Positions 34,236 to 41,907 of a stretch of DNA of 64,000 bases are shown piece after piece. Below the pieces are notes generated by a model. That model did no database searches and was not told the DNA's origin. It saw nothing but the letters and a program-made list of their open reading frames with translations. The translations under genes were made by a program, and so were the position numbers. This stretch comes from Collinsella sp. (lineage in GTDB: Bacteria > Actinomycetota > Coriobacteriia > Coriobacteriales > Coriobacteriaceae). Within the stretch, counting starts at the first letter, position 1, and every line of letters starts with the position of its first letter. Location: contig DXZU01000007.1 of NCBI GenBank assembly GCA_019419525.1, positions 49,255 through 113,254 of the forward strand. Reading direction: 5' to 3'.

Positions 34236-34871
34236 CTAGTCGCGCAGGATGATGTCCATGGCGAGCATGAGGTTGCGCTCGTCGATGGCAAACGGGGCGG
34301 CCTTGCGCGTCTTGGGCTTGGCGCAAAATGCGATGCCGGTGCCCGCGGCTTGAATCATGGGGATGTCGTTGGCGCCGTCACCGATCGCGACGGTATGGGC
34401 CATATCGACACCACACTCAACGGCCCAATCCAGCAGCTGGATGAGCTTGGACTCCTTGGTCACAATATCTGCCGCCAGCTTGCCGGTGAGCTTGCCGTCT
34501 ACGACCTCCAAACGGTTTGCCAGGCAAAAGTCGATGCCCGCGGCGGCCACGATCTTATCGGCGACCTCGTGGAAGCCGCCGCTTACCACGCCGACCTTCC
34601 AGCCCTTGCTGTGCGCCGAGCGCACAAGCTCCAGCGCGCCGGGGGTAAACGTCACGCGCGCAAAGGTGCGCTCGAACACACTCTCATCCAAGCCGGCAAG
34701 CAGCCCCACGCGTTCCTCGAGCGCCTGCTTAAAGTCAAGCTCGCCGCGCATGGCGCGTTCGGTGATCTGTGCAACTTGCTCGCCCACGCTGGCCTCTTCG
34801 CCCAACAGGTCGATGACTTCCTGGTTGATGAGCGTGGAGTCGATATCCATAACGATGAGGCGTGCGGTCAT
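34236..34871 (-). CDS. serB: phosphoserine phosphatase
   Basis: Last step of serine synthesis. A 211-residue HAD hydrolase: motif I MDIDSTLINQE (nucleophile and acid Asp), motif II VVSGGF, Lys in KESKLIQLLDW, motif III GDGANDIPMI. It lacks the N-terminal ACT-like domain of some SerB proteins. ATG 34871 is preceded by GGAAAGG; an upstream in-frame ATG at 34916 is not. It is not obviously part of the lar operon. Confidence 0.92.
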   Translation of the reverse strand: MTARLIVMDIDSTLINQEVIDLLGEEASVGEQVAQITERAMRGELDFKQALEERVGLLAGLDESVFERTFARVTFTPGALELVRSAHSKGWKVGVVSGGFHEVADKIVAAAGIDFCLANRLEVVDGKLTGKLAADIVTKESKLIQLLDWAVECGVDMAHTVAIGDGANDIPMIQAAGTGIAFCAKPKTRKAAPFAIDERNLMLAMDIILRD

Positions 34872-35127
34872 GACGGGCCTTTCCGAGTGCGGTTGTATTG
34901 GGGCACATTGTCGCACGCGGCGCGCCTTGGCGACGGCCAGGCTGCGTCAATTGTTTCGTCTCCGTCAAGTCTTTGGACAAGAGCTACTTTTTCGCGGCAC
35001 ATCGACGCGGGTGCGATAAGATAGAACGCCACGTTCGGCTGCGCGGTTTACGCAGGCTGGGCAAATCTGTACGACGCCGCCCGGAACGACACGGGGCGGC
35101 ACAGATCCATAAAGGAGGATCACTGGT

Positions 35128-36915
35128 ATGAGCCAGACCCGTCCCATCGATGAGCATTCCATGCACACCCGTACCTGCGGCGAGCTTCGCTTCGAGAACG
35201 TGGGCGAAGAGGTCACCCTCACCGGTTGGGTGAGCCGTCGCCGCGACCACGGCGGCCTTATCTTCTGCGACCTTCGCGACCGCGAGGGCATCACGCAGCT
35301 CACCTTCGACCCCGAGCACTCTGACGGCGACGCCTTTAAAATCGCCGAGACCATGCGTCCCGAGTGGCCCATCAAGATCCACGGTGTCGTGCGCGCCCGT
35401 GGCGAGGAGACCACCAACGCAAAGCTCGCGACCGGCGAGATCGAGGTCCTGACCGACCACGCCGAGGTGCTCAACACGTCCGTCACCCCGCCGTTCCAGA
35501 TCGAGGACGGTATCGAGACCAGCGAGGACACCCGCCTGCGCTATCGCTATTTGGACCTCCGCCGTCCCGAGATGATGGCCAACCTCAAGCTGCGCTCCGA
35601 CTTCACCTTTGCCATTCGCGAGGCGCTGCACAACCGTGAATTCATGGAGGTCGAGACGCCCTCCCTGTTCAAGTCCACGCCCGAGGGCGCCCGCGACTTC
35701 ATCGTCCCCAGCCGCATCCAGCCGGGTAACTTCTACGCCCTGCCGCAGTCCCCGCAGCTCCTAAAGCAGCTGCTCATGGTCGGTGGCGTTGAGCGCTACT
35801 ACCAGGTCGCCAAGTGCTTCCGCGACGAGGACCTGCGTGCCGACCGTCAGCCCGAGTTCACCCAGGTCGATATCGAGATGTCCTTCGTGGACCAGAATGA
35901 TGTCATGAGCGCGCTCGAAGAGGTCCTGTCCGATGCCTTCGGTCGCATGGGCGTCGAGATGCCCACGCCGCTGCGCCGCATGGATTACTGGGAGGCCATG
36001 GACACCTATGGCTCCGACAAGCCCGATACCCGCTATGGCATGCACCTGGTCGACCTGACCGATATCTTTGCCAACTCCAAGTTTAAGGTCTTTGCGACCG
36101 CCGCAAACGAGGAGGGTTCCGTCGTCAAGGCCATCAACGCCAAGGGCGCCGGTGCCTGGGCACGTGCCAAGATCGATAAGCTTGCCGGCGTGGCCTCCAC
36201 GTTTGGCGCCAAGGGCCTGGCCTGGATCGCCTTCCGCGAGGACGGCTCCATCAACAGCCCCATCGTCAAGTTCTTCTCGGACGAGGAGATGGCGGCTCTG
36301 CGCGAGCGTATGGACGTCGAGCCCGGCGACCTCGTGATGTTCGCCGCCGGCCCGCGCCTGCTTTCCGACGAGATCCTGGGCGGCATGCGCTCCCACATGG
36401 CCAACGCGCTCGAGATCAAGCGCGAGGGCCACGACTTCCTGTGGGTCGTCAACTTCCCGCTGTTCCATTGGGACGAGGATCGCAAGGCCTATGCAGCCGA
36501 GCATCAGCCCTTTACCCTGCCGACCGAGACCGACATCGCCAAGATCGAGGCCGACCCGCTGGCAGCCGGTTCGTGCACCTACGACTTTGTCATGGACGGC
36601 TTTGAGGCCGGTGGCGGCGGTATGCGTATTCACAACGCCGAGATGCAAATGTCCATGCTCAAGCTCCTGGGCTTTACCGAGGAGCGTGCCGAGTCGCAGT
36701 TTGGCTTCCTCATGGAGGCGCTCAAGTTTGGCGCGCCCCCGATGGGCGGTTTCGCCCTGGGCCTGGACCGCGTGTGCATGCTGCTCACCGGCTCCGACTC
36801 CATTCGCGACGTCATGGCGTTCCCCAAGACGGCCAGCGGCTCCGACCTCATGTCGGGCGCCCCGAGTACCGTTAGCGGCGCCCAGCTCAAGGACGTCAGC
36901 CTGCGCCTGATGTAG
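35128..36915 (+). CDS. aspS: aspartyl-tRNA synthetase
   Basis: Charges tRNA-Asp (possibly also tRNA-Asn). 595 residues, bacterial type: N-terminal OB fold (VTLTGWVSRRRDHGGLIFCD), motif 2 FRDEDLRADRQPEFTQVDIEMSF, a bacterial GAD insert (about 290-420), and motif 3 GGFALGLDRVCMLLTG. GGAGG precedes the ATG by 9 bases. A GCCGCCC/GGGGCGGC hairpin sits in the leader, but no T-box sequence is seen. Confidence 0.96.
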   Translation: MSQTRPIDEHSMHTRTCGELRFENVGEEVTLTGWVSRRRDHGGLIFCDLRDREGITQLTFDPEHSDGDAFKIAETMRPEWPIKIHGVVRARGEETTNAKLATGEIEVLTDHAEVLNTSVTPPFQIEDGIETSEDTRLRYRYLDLRRPEMMANLKLRSDFTFAIREALHNREFMEVETPSLFKSTPEGARDFIVPSRIQPGNFYALPQSPQLLKQLLMVGGVERYYQVAKCFRDEDLRADRQPEFTQVDIEMSFVDQNDVMSALEEVLSDAFGRMGVEMPTPLRRMDYWEAMDTYGSDKPDTRYGMHLVDLTDIFANSKFKVFATAANEEGSVVKAINAKGAGAWARAKIDKLAGVASTFGAKGLAWIAFREDGSINSPIVKFFSDEEMAALRERMDVEPGDLVMFAAGPRLLSDEILGGMRSHMANALEIKREGHDFLWVVNFPLFHWDEDRKAYAAEHQPFTLPTETDIAKIEADPLAAGSCTYDFVMDGFEAGGGGMRIHNAEMQMSMLKLLGFTEERAESQFGFLMEALKFGAPPMGGFALGLDRVCMLLTGSDSIRDVMAFPKTASGSDLMSGAPSTVSGAQLKDVSLRLM

Positions 36916-36938
36916 GCGAGCAGCTACCTATTGCTTGC

Positions 36939-36973
36939 AACGAGGGAAGGACGTGTGCCTTCCCTCGTTTTTT
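36939..36973 (+). terminator. aspS terminator
   Basis: AACGAGGGAAGG pairs perfectly with CCTTCCCTCGTT, followed by TTTT. Confidence 0.92.
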
Positions 36974-37147
36974 ATGCGCGGGCGTTGCGAGGGCATAGGT
37001 TGACTGGGCGTCGCGGAAACTGCGTCCCAGAATTCGCGCCCAGAGTGAGATGAGCTTTCTAGCGGGTCCCGACAAGCATCTAACGCTACAATAACTACCA
37101 CGTGGCTGGGTTTTGCCGGCCGAATGAGCGATGCCGCGGGAGGGGAC

Positions 37148-37396
37148 ATGGTCGAGTTTACAAAGACGATTAAAGATCCGTTGGGACTGCACGCCCGCCC
37201 GGTCGCGCTGCTCTACGACATCATTGCCAAGCATCGTAGCGACGTGTCGGTCAGCATCGGCGACCGCCATACCGACGGCCGTGACGTGATGGGCCTCATG
37301 GCGCTCTACGGCGAATGTGGCGAGGACATCGTCTTTCGCGTTTCGGGCGTAGACGAGGCCTCGTGTGTCACGTCGATCAGAAACCTTTCGCTCTAA
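37148..37396 (+). CDS. HPr-family phosphocarrier protein
   Basis: 82 residues. HPr passes phosphate from enzyme I to sugar permeases. With ATG 37148 (GGGAGGGG just upstream) the active-site His falls exactly at position 15 in GLHARP. Position 46, the regulatory Ser of Gram-positive HPr, is Asp (GRDVMGLMAL), a change that mimics the phosphorylated state. No ptsI or permease genes adjoin it. It could be a dedicated regulator, not the general PTS HPr. Confidence 0.88.
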   Translation: MVEFTKTIKDPLGLHARPVALLYDIIAKHRSDVSVSIGDRHTDGRDVMGLMALYGECGEDIVFRVSGVDEASCVTSIRNLSL

Positions 37397-37400
37397 GCGC

Positions 37401-37441
37401 AACAGATGTGACAAAGGGACAGTCCCTTTGTCACATCTGTT
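37401..37441 (+). repeat. 41-bp near-perfect palindrome
   Basis: 20-bp arms with a single central base. The half beginning AACAGATGTGACAAAGGGAC is followed by A and then its exact complement. It lies 5 bases after the HPr-like gene stop, without a T-run. Confidence 0.8.
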
Positions 37442-37485
37442 TCATATGGGAAACTTTTTCGAAAACTGAATAGGGACCCTTTCCA

Positions 37486-37539
37486 AAAAGTTAACCACGT
37501 GCTAGTTTACTATAGCGAACATAGACGTGGTTAACTTTT
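37486..37539 (+). promoter_or_regulatory. inverted repeat around the feo promoter region
   Basis: AAAAGTTAACCACGT (37486-37500) and its exact complement (37525-37539) flank a 24-bp A/T-rich spacer that holds TACTAT. It lies 44 bp before feoA and is a good candidate for a metal-responsive repressor site (DtxR or Fur type); the protein is not identified. Confidence 0.65.
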
Positions 37540-37582
37540 GCTGCGTCGATGTTGAGGACGAACCGACGTTAGGAGCTCACTC

Positions 37583-37825
37583 ATGTCTTGCGGACCGCAG
37601 ATGCCGGCTATGCCGCTTTCGATGGTAAAAGCGGGCGAAACCGTGCGCGTGTCTCGCGTAAAGGGCAATGAGGACATGAAGCACCACCTCAAGGACCTCG
37701 GCTTTGTCGAGGGCAACGAGATTCACGTGGTGAGCTCGAGTGGTGCCAATATCATCGTCACCGTGCTGGGCGCACGCTTTGGCATCGATTCCAAGGTCGC
37801 CATGCACATCATGACCGTCGGTTAG
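37583..37825 (+). CDS. feoA: FeoA domain protein 1
   Basis: An 80-residue SH3-like FeoA protein (LSMVKAGETVRVSRVKG, HHLKDLGFVEGNEIHVV), a cytosolic partner of the ferrous iron transporter. The N-terminal MSCGPQMPAMP is a short extension with a Cys. First of two FeoA genes in the feo operon; GGAG lies near -11. Confidence 0.9.
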   Translation: MSCGPQMPAMPLSMVKAGETVRVSRVKGNEDMKHHLKDLGFVEGNEIHVVSSSGANIIVTVLGARFGIDSKVAMHIMTVG

Positions 37826-37864
37826 TTCGCAACATTCCGCAAAAACTGAAAGGGGGAAAAGAAT

Positions 37865-38086
37865 ATGAAGACGTTGGGTGACGTTAAGGTGGGCGAGAGC
37901 TCCACCATCGTCAAGCTTCACGGTGAGGGCGCACTTCGCCGCCACCTTATGGACCTGGGGCTCATCAAGGGCACGTCGTTTAAGGTCGTAAAGGTTGCAC
38001 CGCTCGGCGATCCGGTCGAGATCAACGTGCGCGGCTACGAGCTTTCCATCCGCAAGGAGGAGGCTGCCGTCGTCGAGGTCCAGTAA
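37865..38086 (+). CDS. feoA: FeoA domain protein 2
   Basis: A 73-residue second FeoA (VKVGESSTIVKLHG, RRHLMDLGLIKGTSFKVVKVAPLGDP, ELSIRKEEAAVVEV). It is closer to the canonical FeoA consensus than the first copy. It lies 39 bases after it and 123 bases before feoB. Two FeoA genes ahead of FeoB are common in anaerobic Gram-positives. Confidence 0.92.
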   Translation: MKTLGDVKVGESSTIVKLHGEGALRRHLMDLGLIKGTSFKVVKVAPLGDPVEINVRGYELSIRKEEAAVVEVQ

Positions 38087-38209
38087 GGGCCCGCGGCGAT
38101 TATTTCTGCAGATAAAGTTAGGTTTTTCTAACTCTGCAATGCAACGTTGAAGCACAATATCCAGCCCGCGCGGAGAAAGCTGCGCGGGCACACAAGGAAG
38201 AAGGATTGA

Positions 38210-40537
38210 ATGGCGGATTCTCAGATCCATGTCGCGCTGGCGGGTAACCCCAACTGCGGCAAGACCACGCTTTTCAACCTGATTACCGGCGCCAACGGCT
38301 ACGTTGGCAACTGGCCGGGCGTCACGGTTGAGAAAAAGGAAGCCAAGCTCCAGAGCGACAAGAGCGTCACGATTACGGACCTCCCCGGCATCTACTCGCT
38401 TTCCCCCTATAGCCCCGAGGAGCAGTGCTCGCGCGACTACCTCATGAGCGGCGAGCCCGACGTGGTCGTCCAGGTTGTGGACGCCACCAACTTGGAGCGT
38501 AACCTCTACCTGGCGCTTCAGGTCATCGAGACGGGCCTGCCCGTGGTCGTTGCCCTCAACATGGCCGACCTCGTGGAGAAGAACGGCGACAAGATCGACA
38601 CCGAGAAGCTCGAGAAGAAGCTCGGCTGCCCGGTCGTTATGATCTCGGCCCTTAAGAACAAGGGCGTCACCGAACTCTTTGAGCAGGTCAAGAAGTCCGC
38701 TGCTGCCAAGGCCGACGTGCCGGAGCACAAGTTCGATTCCTCCATCGAGGACGTTCTGGACCATATCGAGAACAACCTGCCGGCGAGCGTTCCCGCCAAC
38801 AAGCGTCGCTACTACGCCGTCAAGCTGTTCGAGCGCGACGCGGACGCCTGCAAGCTCATCAACCTCACCAAGGAGAAGGCCGCTCGCGTCGAGCAGCTGG
38901 TCGCCCAGTGCGAGCAGGATTGCGACGACGACGCCGAGTCCATCATTACCGGCGAGCGCTACGGCGTGATTGCCCACATCATCGACGAGTGCCTCACCAA
39001 GGCTCCGGCCAAGATGAGCACTTCCGAGAAGATCGACCGTGTGGTTACCAACCGCATCCTCGGTCTGCCGATCTTCGTCGTGATCATGTTCTGCGTGTAC
39101 TACATCGCCGTTTCTACCCTCGGCGGCACGGTGACTGACTTCACCAACGACCAACTCTTCGGCACCGACGGCTGGTACGTGCTCGGTCAGGGTCGTGACG
39201 CCTATGACGCAGCTGTCGAGGCTGCGGGCGACAACGCCGACTCGGTCGACCCGGCGCAGTACGGCCCTTATGTCCCGGGTATCACCACCATGGTGCACGA
39301 CGCCCTTGTGGCGGGCGGCACCGAGGACGGCGGCCTGGTCGATTCGCTGGTCTGCGACGGCATCGTCGGCGGCCTGGGCGCCATCTTCGGCTTCGTCCCG
39401 CAGATGTTCCTGCTCTTTGTGATGCTGTCCTTCCTGGAGGACTGCGGCTACATGGCCCGCGTCGCCTTTATCATGGACCGCGTGTTCCGCCGCTTTGGCC
39501 TGTCCGGTAAGTCCTTTATCCCCATGCTCGTGTCCTCGGGCTGCGGCGTCCCCGGCGTCATGGCCACCAAGACCATCGAGAACGAGAAGGACCGCCGCAT
39601 GACGGTCATGACCACCACGTTTATTCCCTGCGGTGCCAAGCTGCCGATCATCGCCCTGCTCATGGGTTCCATCATCGGCGATTCTTCGACCACCGCCGCG
39701 TGGATCAGCCCGCTCTTCTACTTCCTGGGCGTCTTTGCCGTCATTGCTTCGGGCCTCATGCTCAAGAAGACCAAGCTCTTCGCCGGTCGCCCGACGCCGT
39801 TTGTTATGGAGCTTCCTGCCTACCACTTCCCGGCGATCCGTTCTTGGGCGCTGCACGTGTGGGAGCGCTGCTGGGCCTTTATCAAGAAGGCCGGTACGGT
39901 CATCTTCGCGTCCACCGTCGTCGTTTGGTTCCTCTCCAACTTTGGCAGCTACAACGGTTCCTTTGGCTTCCTGCCTGCGATGGACGGCATCCCCGAGGAG
40001 TTCATGGATTACTCCGTGCTCGCCATGCTCGGCAACCTGGTCGCTTGGATCTTCGCCCCGCTCGGCTTTAGCACCTGGCAGACCACTGCGCTGACCGTCT
40101 CCGGCCTCGTGGCTAAGGAGAATGTCGTCGCTACCGCCGGCTCGCTGCTCTCCGTCGCCGATGCTGGCGAGACCGACCCGAGCCTGTGGACCGCGTTTGC
40201 GGGCATGTTCCCCACCATGGGTGCTTGCGTGGCCTTTGGTGCCTTCAACCTGCTGTGCGCTCCGTGCTTCGCAGCCATGGGCACCATCCGCAACCAGATG
40301 GATTCCGGCAAGTGGACCGCTATCGCCATCGGCTACGAGTGCGCCTTTGCTTGGGTCATCGGCCTGTTCATCAACCAGTTCTACAACCTGTTTGTGTTGG
40401 GCCAGTTTGGTATTTGGACGATTGTAGCCATCGTGCTGCTGGTTGCGATGCTCTTCCAGATCTTCCGTCCCATGCCCAAGTATGCATGGACCGACGAGGA
40501 CGAGACCAACACTGCTTCCGCCGCAGTTTCCGCTTAA
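38210..40537 (+). CDS. feoB: ferrous iron transporter FeoB
   Basis: A 775-residue GTP-dependent Fe(II) importer. The G domain has G1 GNPNCGKTTLFN, G3 DLPGIYSLSPYSPEE and G4 LNMAD (NxxD). Two Gate motifs are seen: MLVSSGCGVPGVMATKTI and LLCAPCFAAMGTIRNQ. About ten membrane segments follow residue 280. A roughly 50-residue extracellular loop (about 320-370) rich in Asp is unusual. It belongs to the feo operon and is followed by a small Cys-rich partner gene. Confidence 0.95.
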   Translation: MADSQIHVALAGNPNCGKTTLFNLITGANGYVGNWPGVTVEKKEAKLQSDKSVTITDLPGIYSLSPYSPEEQCSRDYLMSGEPDVVVQVVDATNLERNLYLALQVIETGLPVVVALNMADLVEKNGDKIDTEKLEKKLGCPVVMISALKNKGVTELFEQVKKSAAAKADVPEHKFDSSIEDVLDHIENNLPASVPANKRRYYAVKLFERDADACKLINLTKEKAARVEQLVAQCEQDCDDDAESIITGERYGVIAHIIDECLTKAPAKMSTSEKIDRVVTNRILGLPIFVVIMFCVYYIAVSTLGGTVTDFTNDQLFGTDGWYVLGQGRDAYDAAVEAAGDNADSVDPAQYGPYVPGITTMVHDALVAGGTEDGGLVDSLVCDGIVGGLGAIFGFVPQMFLLFVMLSFLEDCGYMARVAFIMDRVFRRFGLSGKSFIPMLVSSGCGVPGVMATKTIENEKDRRMTVMTTTFIPCGAKLPIIALLMGSIIGDSSTTAAWISPLFYFLGVFAVIASGLMLKKTKLFAGRPTPFVMELPAYHFPAIRSWALHVWERCWAFIKKAGTVIFASTVVVWFLSNFGSYNGSFGFLPAMDGIPEEFMDYSVLAMLGNLVAWIFAPLGFSTWQTTALTVSGLVAKENVVATAGSLLSVADAGETDPSLWTAFAGMFPTMGACVAFGAFNLLCAPCFAAMGTIRNQMDSGKWTAIAIGYECAFAWVIGLFINQFYNLFVLGQFGIWTIVAIVLLVAMLFQIFRPMPKYAWTDEDETNTASAAVSA

Positions 40538-40566
40538 GTCCGAATAAGGATTAGCCCCTTTCCACG

Positions 40567-40599
40567 AGCCCGGGTGTCCCAGCGACACTCGGGCTTTTT
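40567..40599 (+). terminator. feoB terminator
   Basis: AGCCCGGGTGTC-ccagc-GACACTCGGGCT followed by TTTT. Confidence 0.88.
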
Positions 40600-40712
40600 G
40601 GTGCGGGAGATGTGGCGTTTCCGCAGATAAAACCGACCAAAATATACCTGTCCCTTTTTGGCAGGTGGAGAATGGGGTAAAGTAAGTGGTGGTTAACTAG
40701 AGGAGGCTTGCT

Positions 40713-40913
40713 ATGGCACCTATCGATATTGTTGTACTGGCTGTTATCGGCATTGCGTTTGTCGCCGTGTGCGTGCGCATTTATCGCAAGGGCACCTGCG
40801 CCGACTGCGCTCAAGGTGGCGTTTGCACGGGACATTGCTCCAACAAAAAGACCTGCGCCGCACTTAAGGGCGTAGACAAAATCGCCGAAGACTTGGGCCG
40901 CGGTATCAAGTAA
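40713..40913 (+). CDS. FeoB-associated Cys-rich membrane protein
   Basis: 66 residues: one N-terminal membrane helix (IDIVVLAVIGIAFVAVCV), then a short Cys-rich tail (CADCAQGGVCTGHCSNKKTC) and a charged helix. This is the plan of the small proteins often found next to FeoB. It may handle iron at the cytosolic face. AGAGGAGG precedes the ATG. It lies after the feoB terminator, so it may have its own promoter. Confidence 0.88.
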   Translation: MAPIDIVVLAVIGIAFVAVCVRIYRKGTCADCAQGGVCTGHCSNKKTCAALKGVDKIAEDLGRGIK

Positions 40914-40925
40914 GCCCAGACATCC

Positions 40926-40964
40926 AAGCGCCCCGCGAGCATCCGCCCGCGGGGCGCTTTGTAC
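40926..40964 (+). terminator. terminator after the Cys-rich FeoB partner
   Basis: AAGCGCCCCGCG/CGCGGGGCGCTT with a 10-base loop, then TGTAC; a strong stem with a weak T-run. Confidence 0.75.
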
Positions 40965-40979
40965 ATTTGGGGGAGAGCG

Positions 40980-41105
40980 CGGCGAGTTGAAGAGTATTTT
41001 TGGGGTATCGCTAACTATGTGGTCAACGGCCCGCTCACCGTGGTCCATGCCGTGGCAGGCGCCAAGCTCGCCGTCGAAGGCATGACTAACTACCTGGGCC
41101 TCTAA
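40980..41105 (+). pseudogene. C-terminal remnant of an unidentified protein
   Basis: A 41-codon open stretch ending in TAA (41103-41105) reads ...NYVVNGPLTVVHAVAGAKL... to EGMTNYLGL, with no start codon or ribosome site. The last codons (EGMTNYL) are echoed as EGMTDYL just before the second kdp-flanking repeat (about 49490). It is probably debris of a gene carried with that repeat. The parent protein is not recognised. Confidence 0.4.
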
Positions 41106-41192
41106 CTCCACCCCGCCCATCAGTTGCGGTGGAATACGGACTGTTTTGGCTGTCAAAGGCCTTATCTACTCCGTATTCCACCGCAACTTTTT
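41079..41192 (+). repeat. kdp-flanking direct repeat, left copy
   Basis: About 114 bp. It contains the hairpin AGTTGCGGTGGAATACGGA (41122-41140) with its complement (41170-41188), inside an outer CCACCCC/GGGGTGG pair. An almost identical copy in the same orientation is at 49493-49609. Confidence 0.85.
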
Positions 41193-41202
41193 GTGGGGTG
41201 GG

Positions 41203-41907
41203 CTAGAGACGCTGCATGCGGTAGCCGACACCCATGTGCGTCTGAATCATCTTGGGGTGAGAGGGGTCTGCCTCGATCTTCTTGCGCAGGGTGCGCATGA
41301 ACACGCGCAGGCTCGCCAGATCGCTGTCCCAGCTCGTGCCCCATATCTCGCGGGTGATGAAGGTGTGGGTGAGCACCTTGTCGACGTTTTTCGCCAGAAG
41401 GACGAGCAATTTGTACTCGGTTGGGGTGAGCGAGAGCTCGCGTCCATCTTTCGTCGCGTATCCCGCGGCGTAGTCGATATGCAGCGGACCGTTGTCGAAC
41501 GTGCTCGCTTCTGTCGACTCGCTCGACGCCATCGAGGAGCGCCTCAAATTCGCACGGACGCGCGCGAGCAACTCATCCACAGAAAAGGGCTTGGTGAGGT
41601 AGTCGTCTGCCCCTGCGTCAAGTGCTGCAATCTTGTCGGAATCTTCGGTGCGCGCCGAAATGACGATAATGGGGACTGCTGACCAGCTTCGGATCTTCGT
41701 GATGACCTCGATACCGTCAATGTCGGGAAGGCCGAGGTCGAGCATGATGAGGCTGGGGCCGTGCGACACCGCATCCATGATGGCGGCCTGGCCGTTGCAA
41801 ACCTTGCTCACGATATAGCCGTGGAGGTCAAGCGCGGTCGAAACGAGGTTTTGAACGGTCAGGTCATCTTCGACCAGGAGGACGCGTGGCTTAGCGGCAT
41901 TATTCAT
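41203..41907 (-). CDS. kdpE: response regulator KdpE
   Basis: A 234-residue OmpR-type regulator that activates kdpFABC. The receiver has LLVEDDL, LIMLDLGLPD and the Lys in LTKPF; the winged helix ends THMGVGYRMQRL. ATG 41907 overlaps the kdpD stop (ATGAATAA), so translation is coupled. The frame is open further upstream inside kdpD but is non-coding there. kdpDE is transcribed away from kdpFABC. Confidence 0.93.
   Translation of the reverse strand: MNNAAKPRVLLVEDDLTVQNLVSTALDLHGYIVSKVCNGQAAIMDAVSHGPSLIMLDLGLPDIDGIEVITKIRSWSAVPIIVISARTEDSDKIAALDAGADDYLTKPFSVDELLARVRANLRRSSMASSESTEASTFDNGPLHIDYAAGYATKDGRELSLTPTEYKLLVLLAKNVDKVLTHTFITREIWGTSWDSDLASLRVFMRTLRKKIEADPSHPKMIQTHMGVGYRMQRL

Noticed and set aside
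35024..35127. T-box leader before aspS
   Set aside because: There is a GC hairpin, but the conserved T-box sequence (GGTGGNACCRCG-like) is not present.
37577..40588. 1003-codon open frame antisense to the feo operon
   Set aside because: It mirrors three certain feo genes and has no supporting signals.
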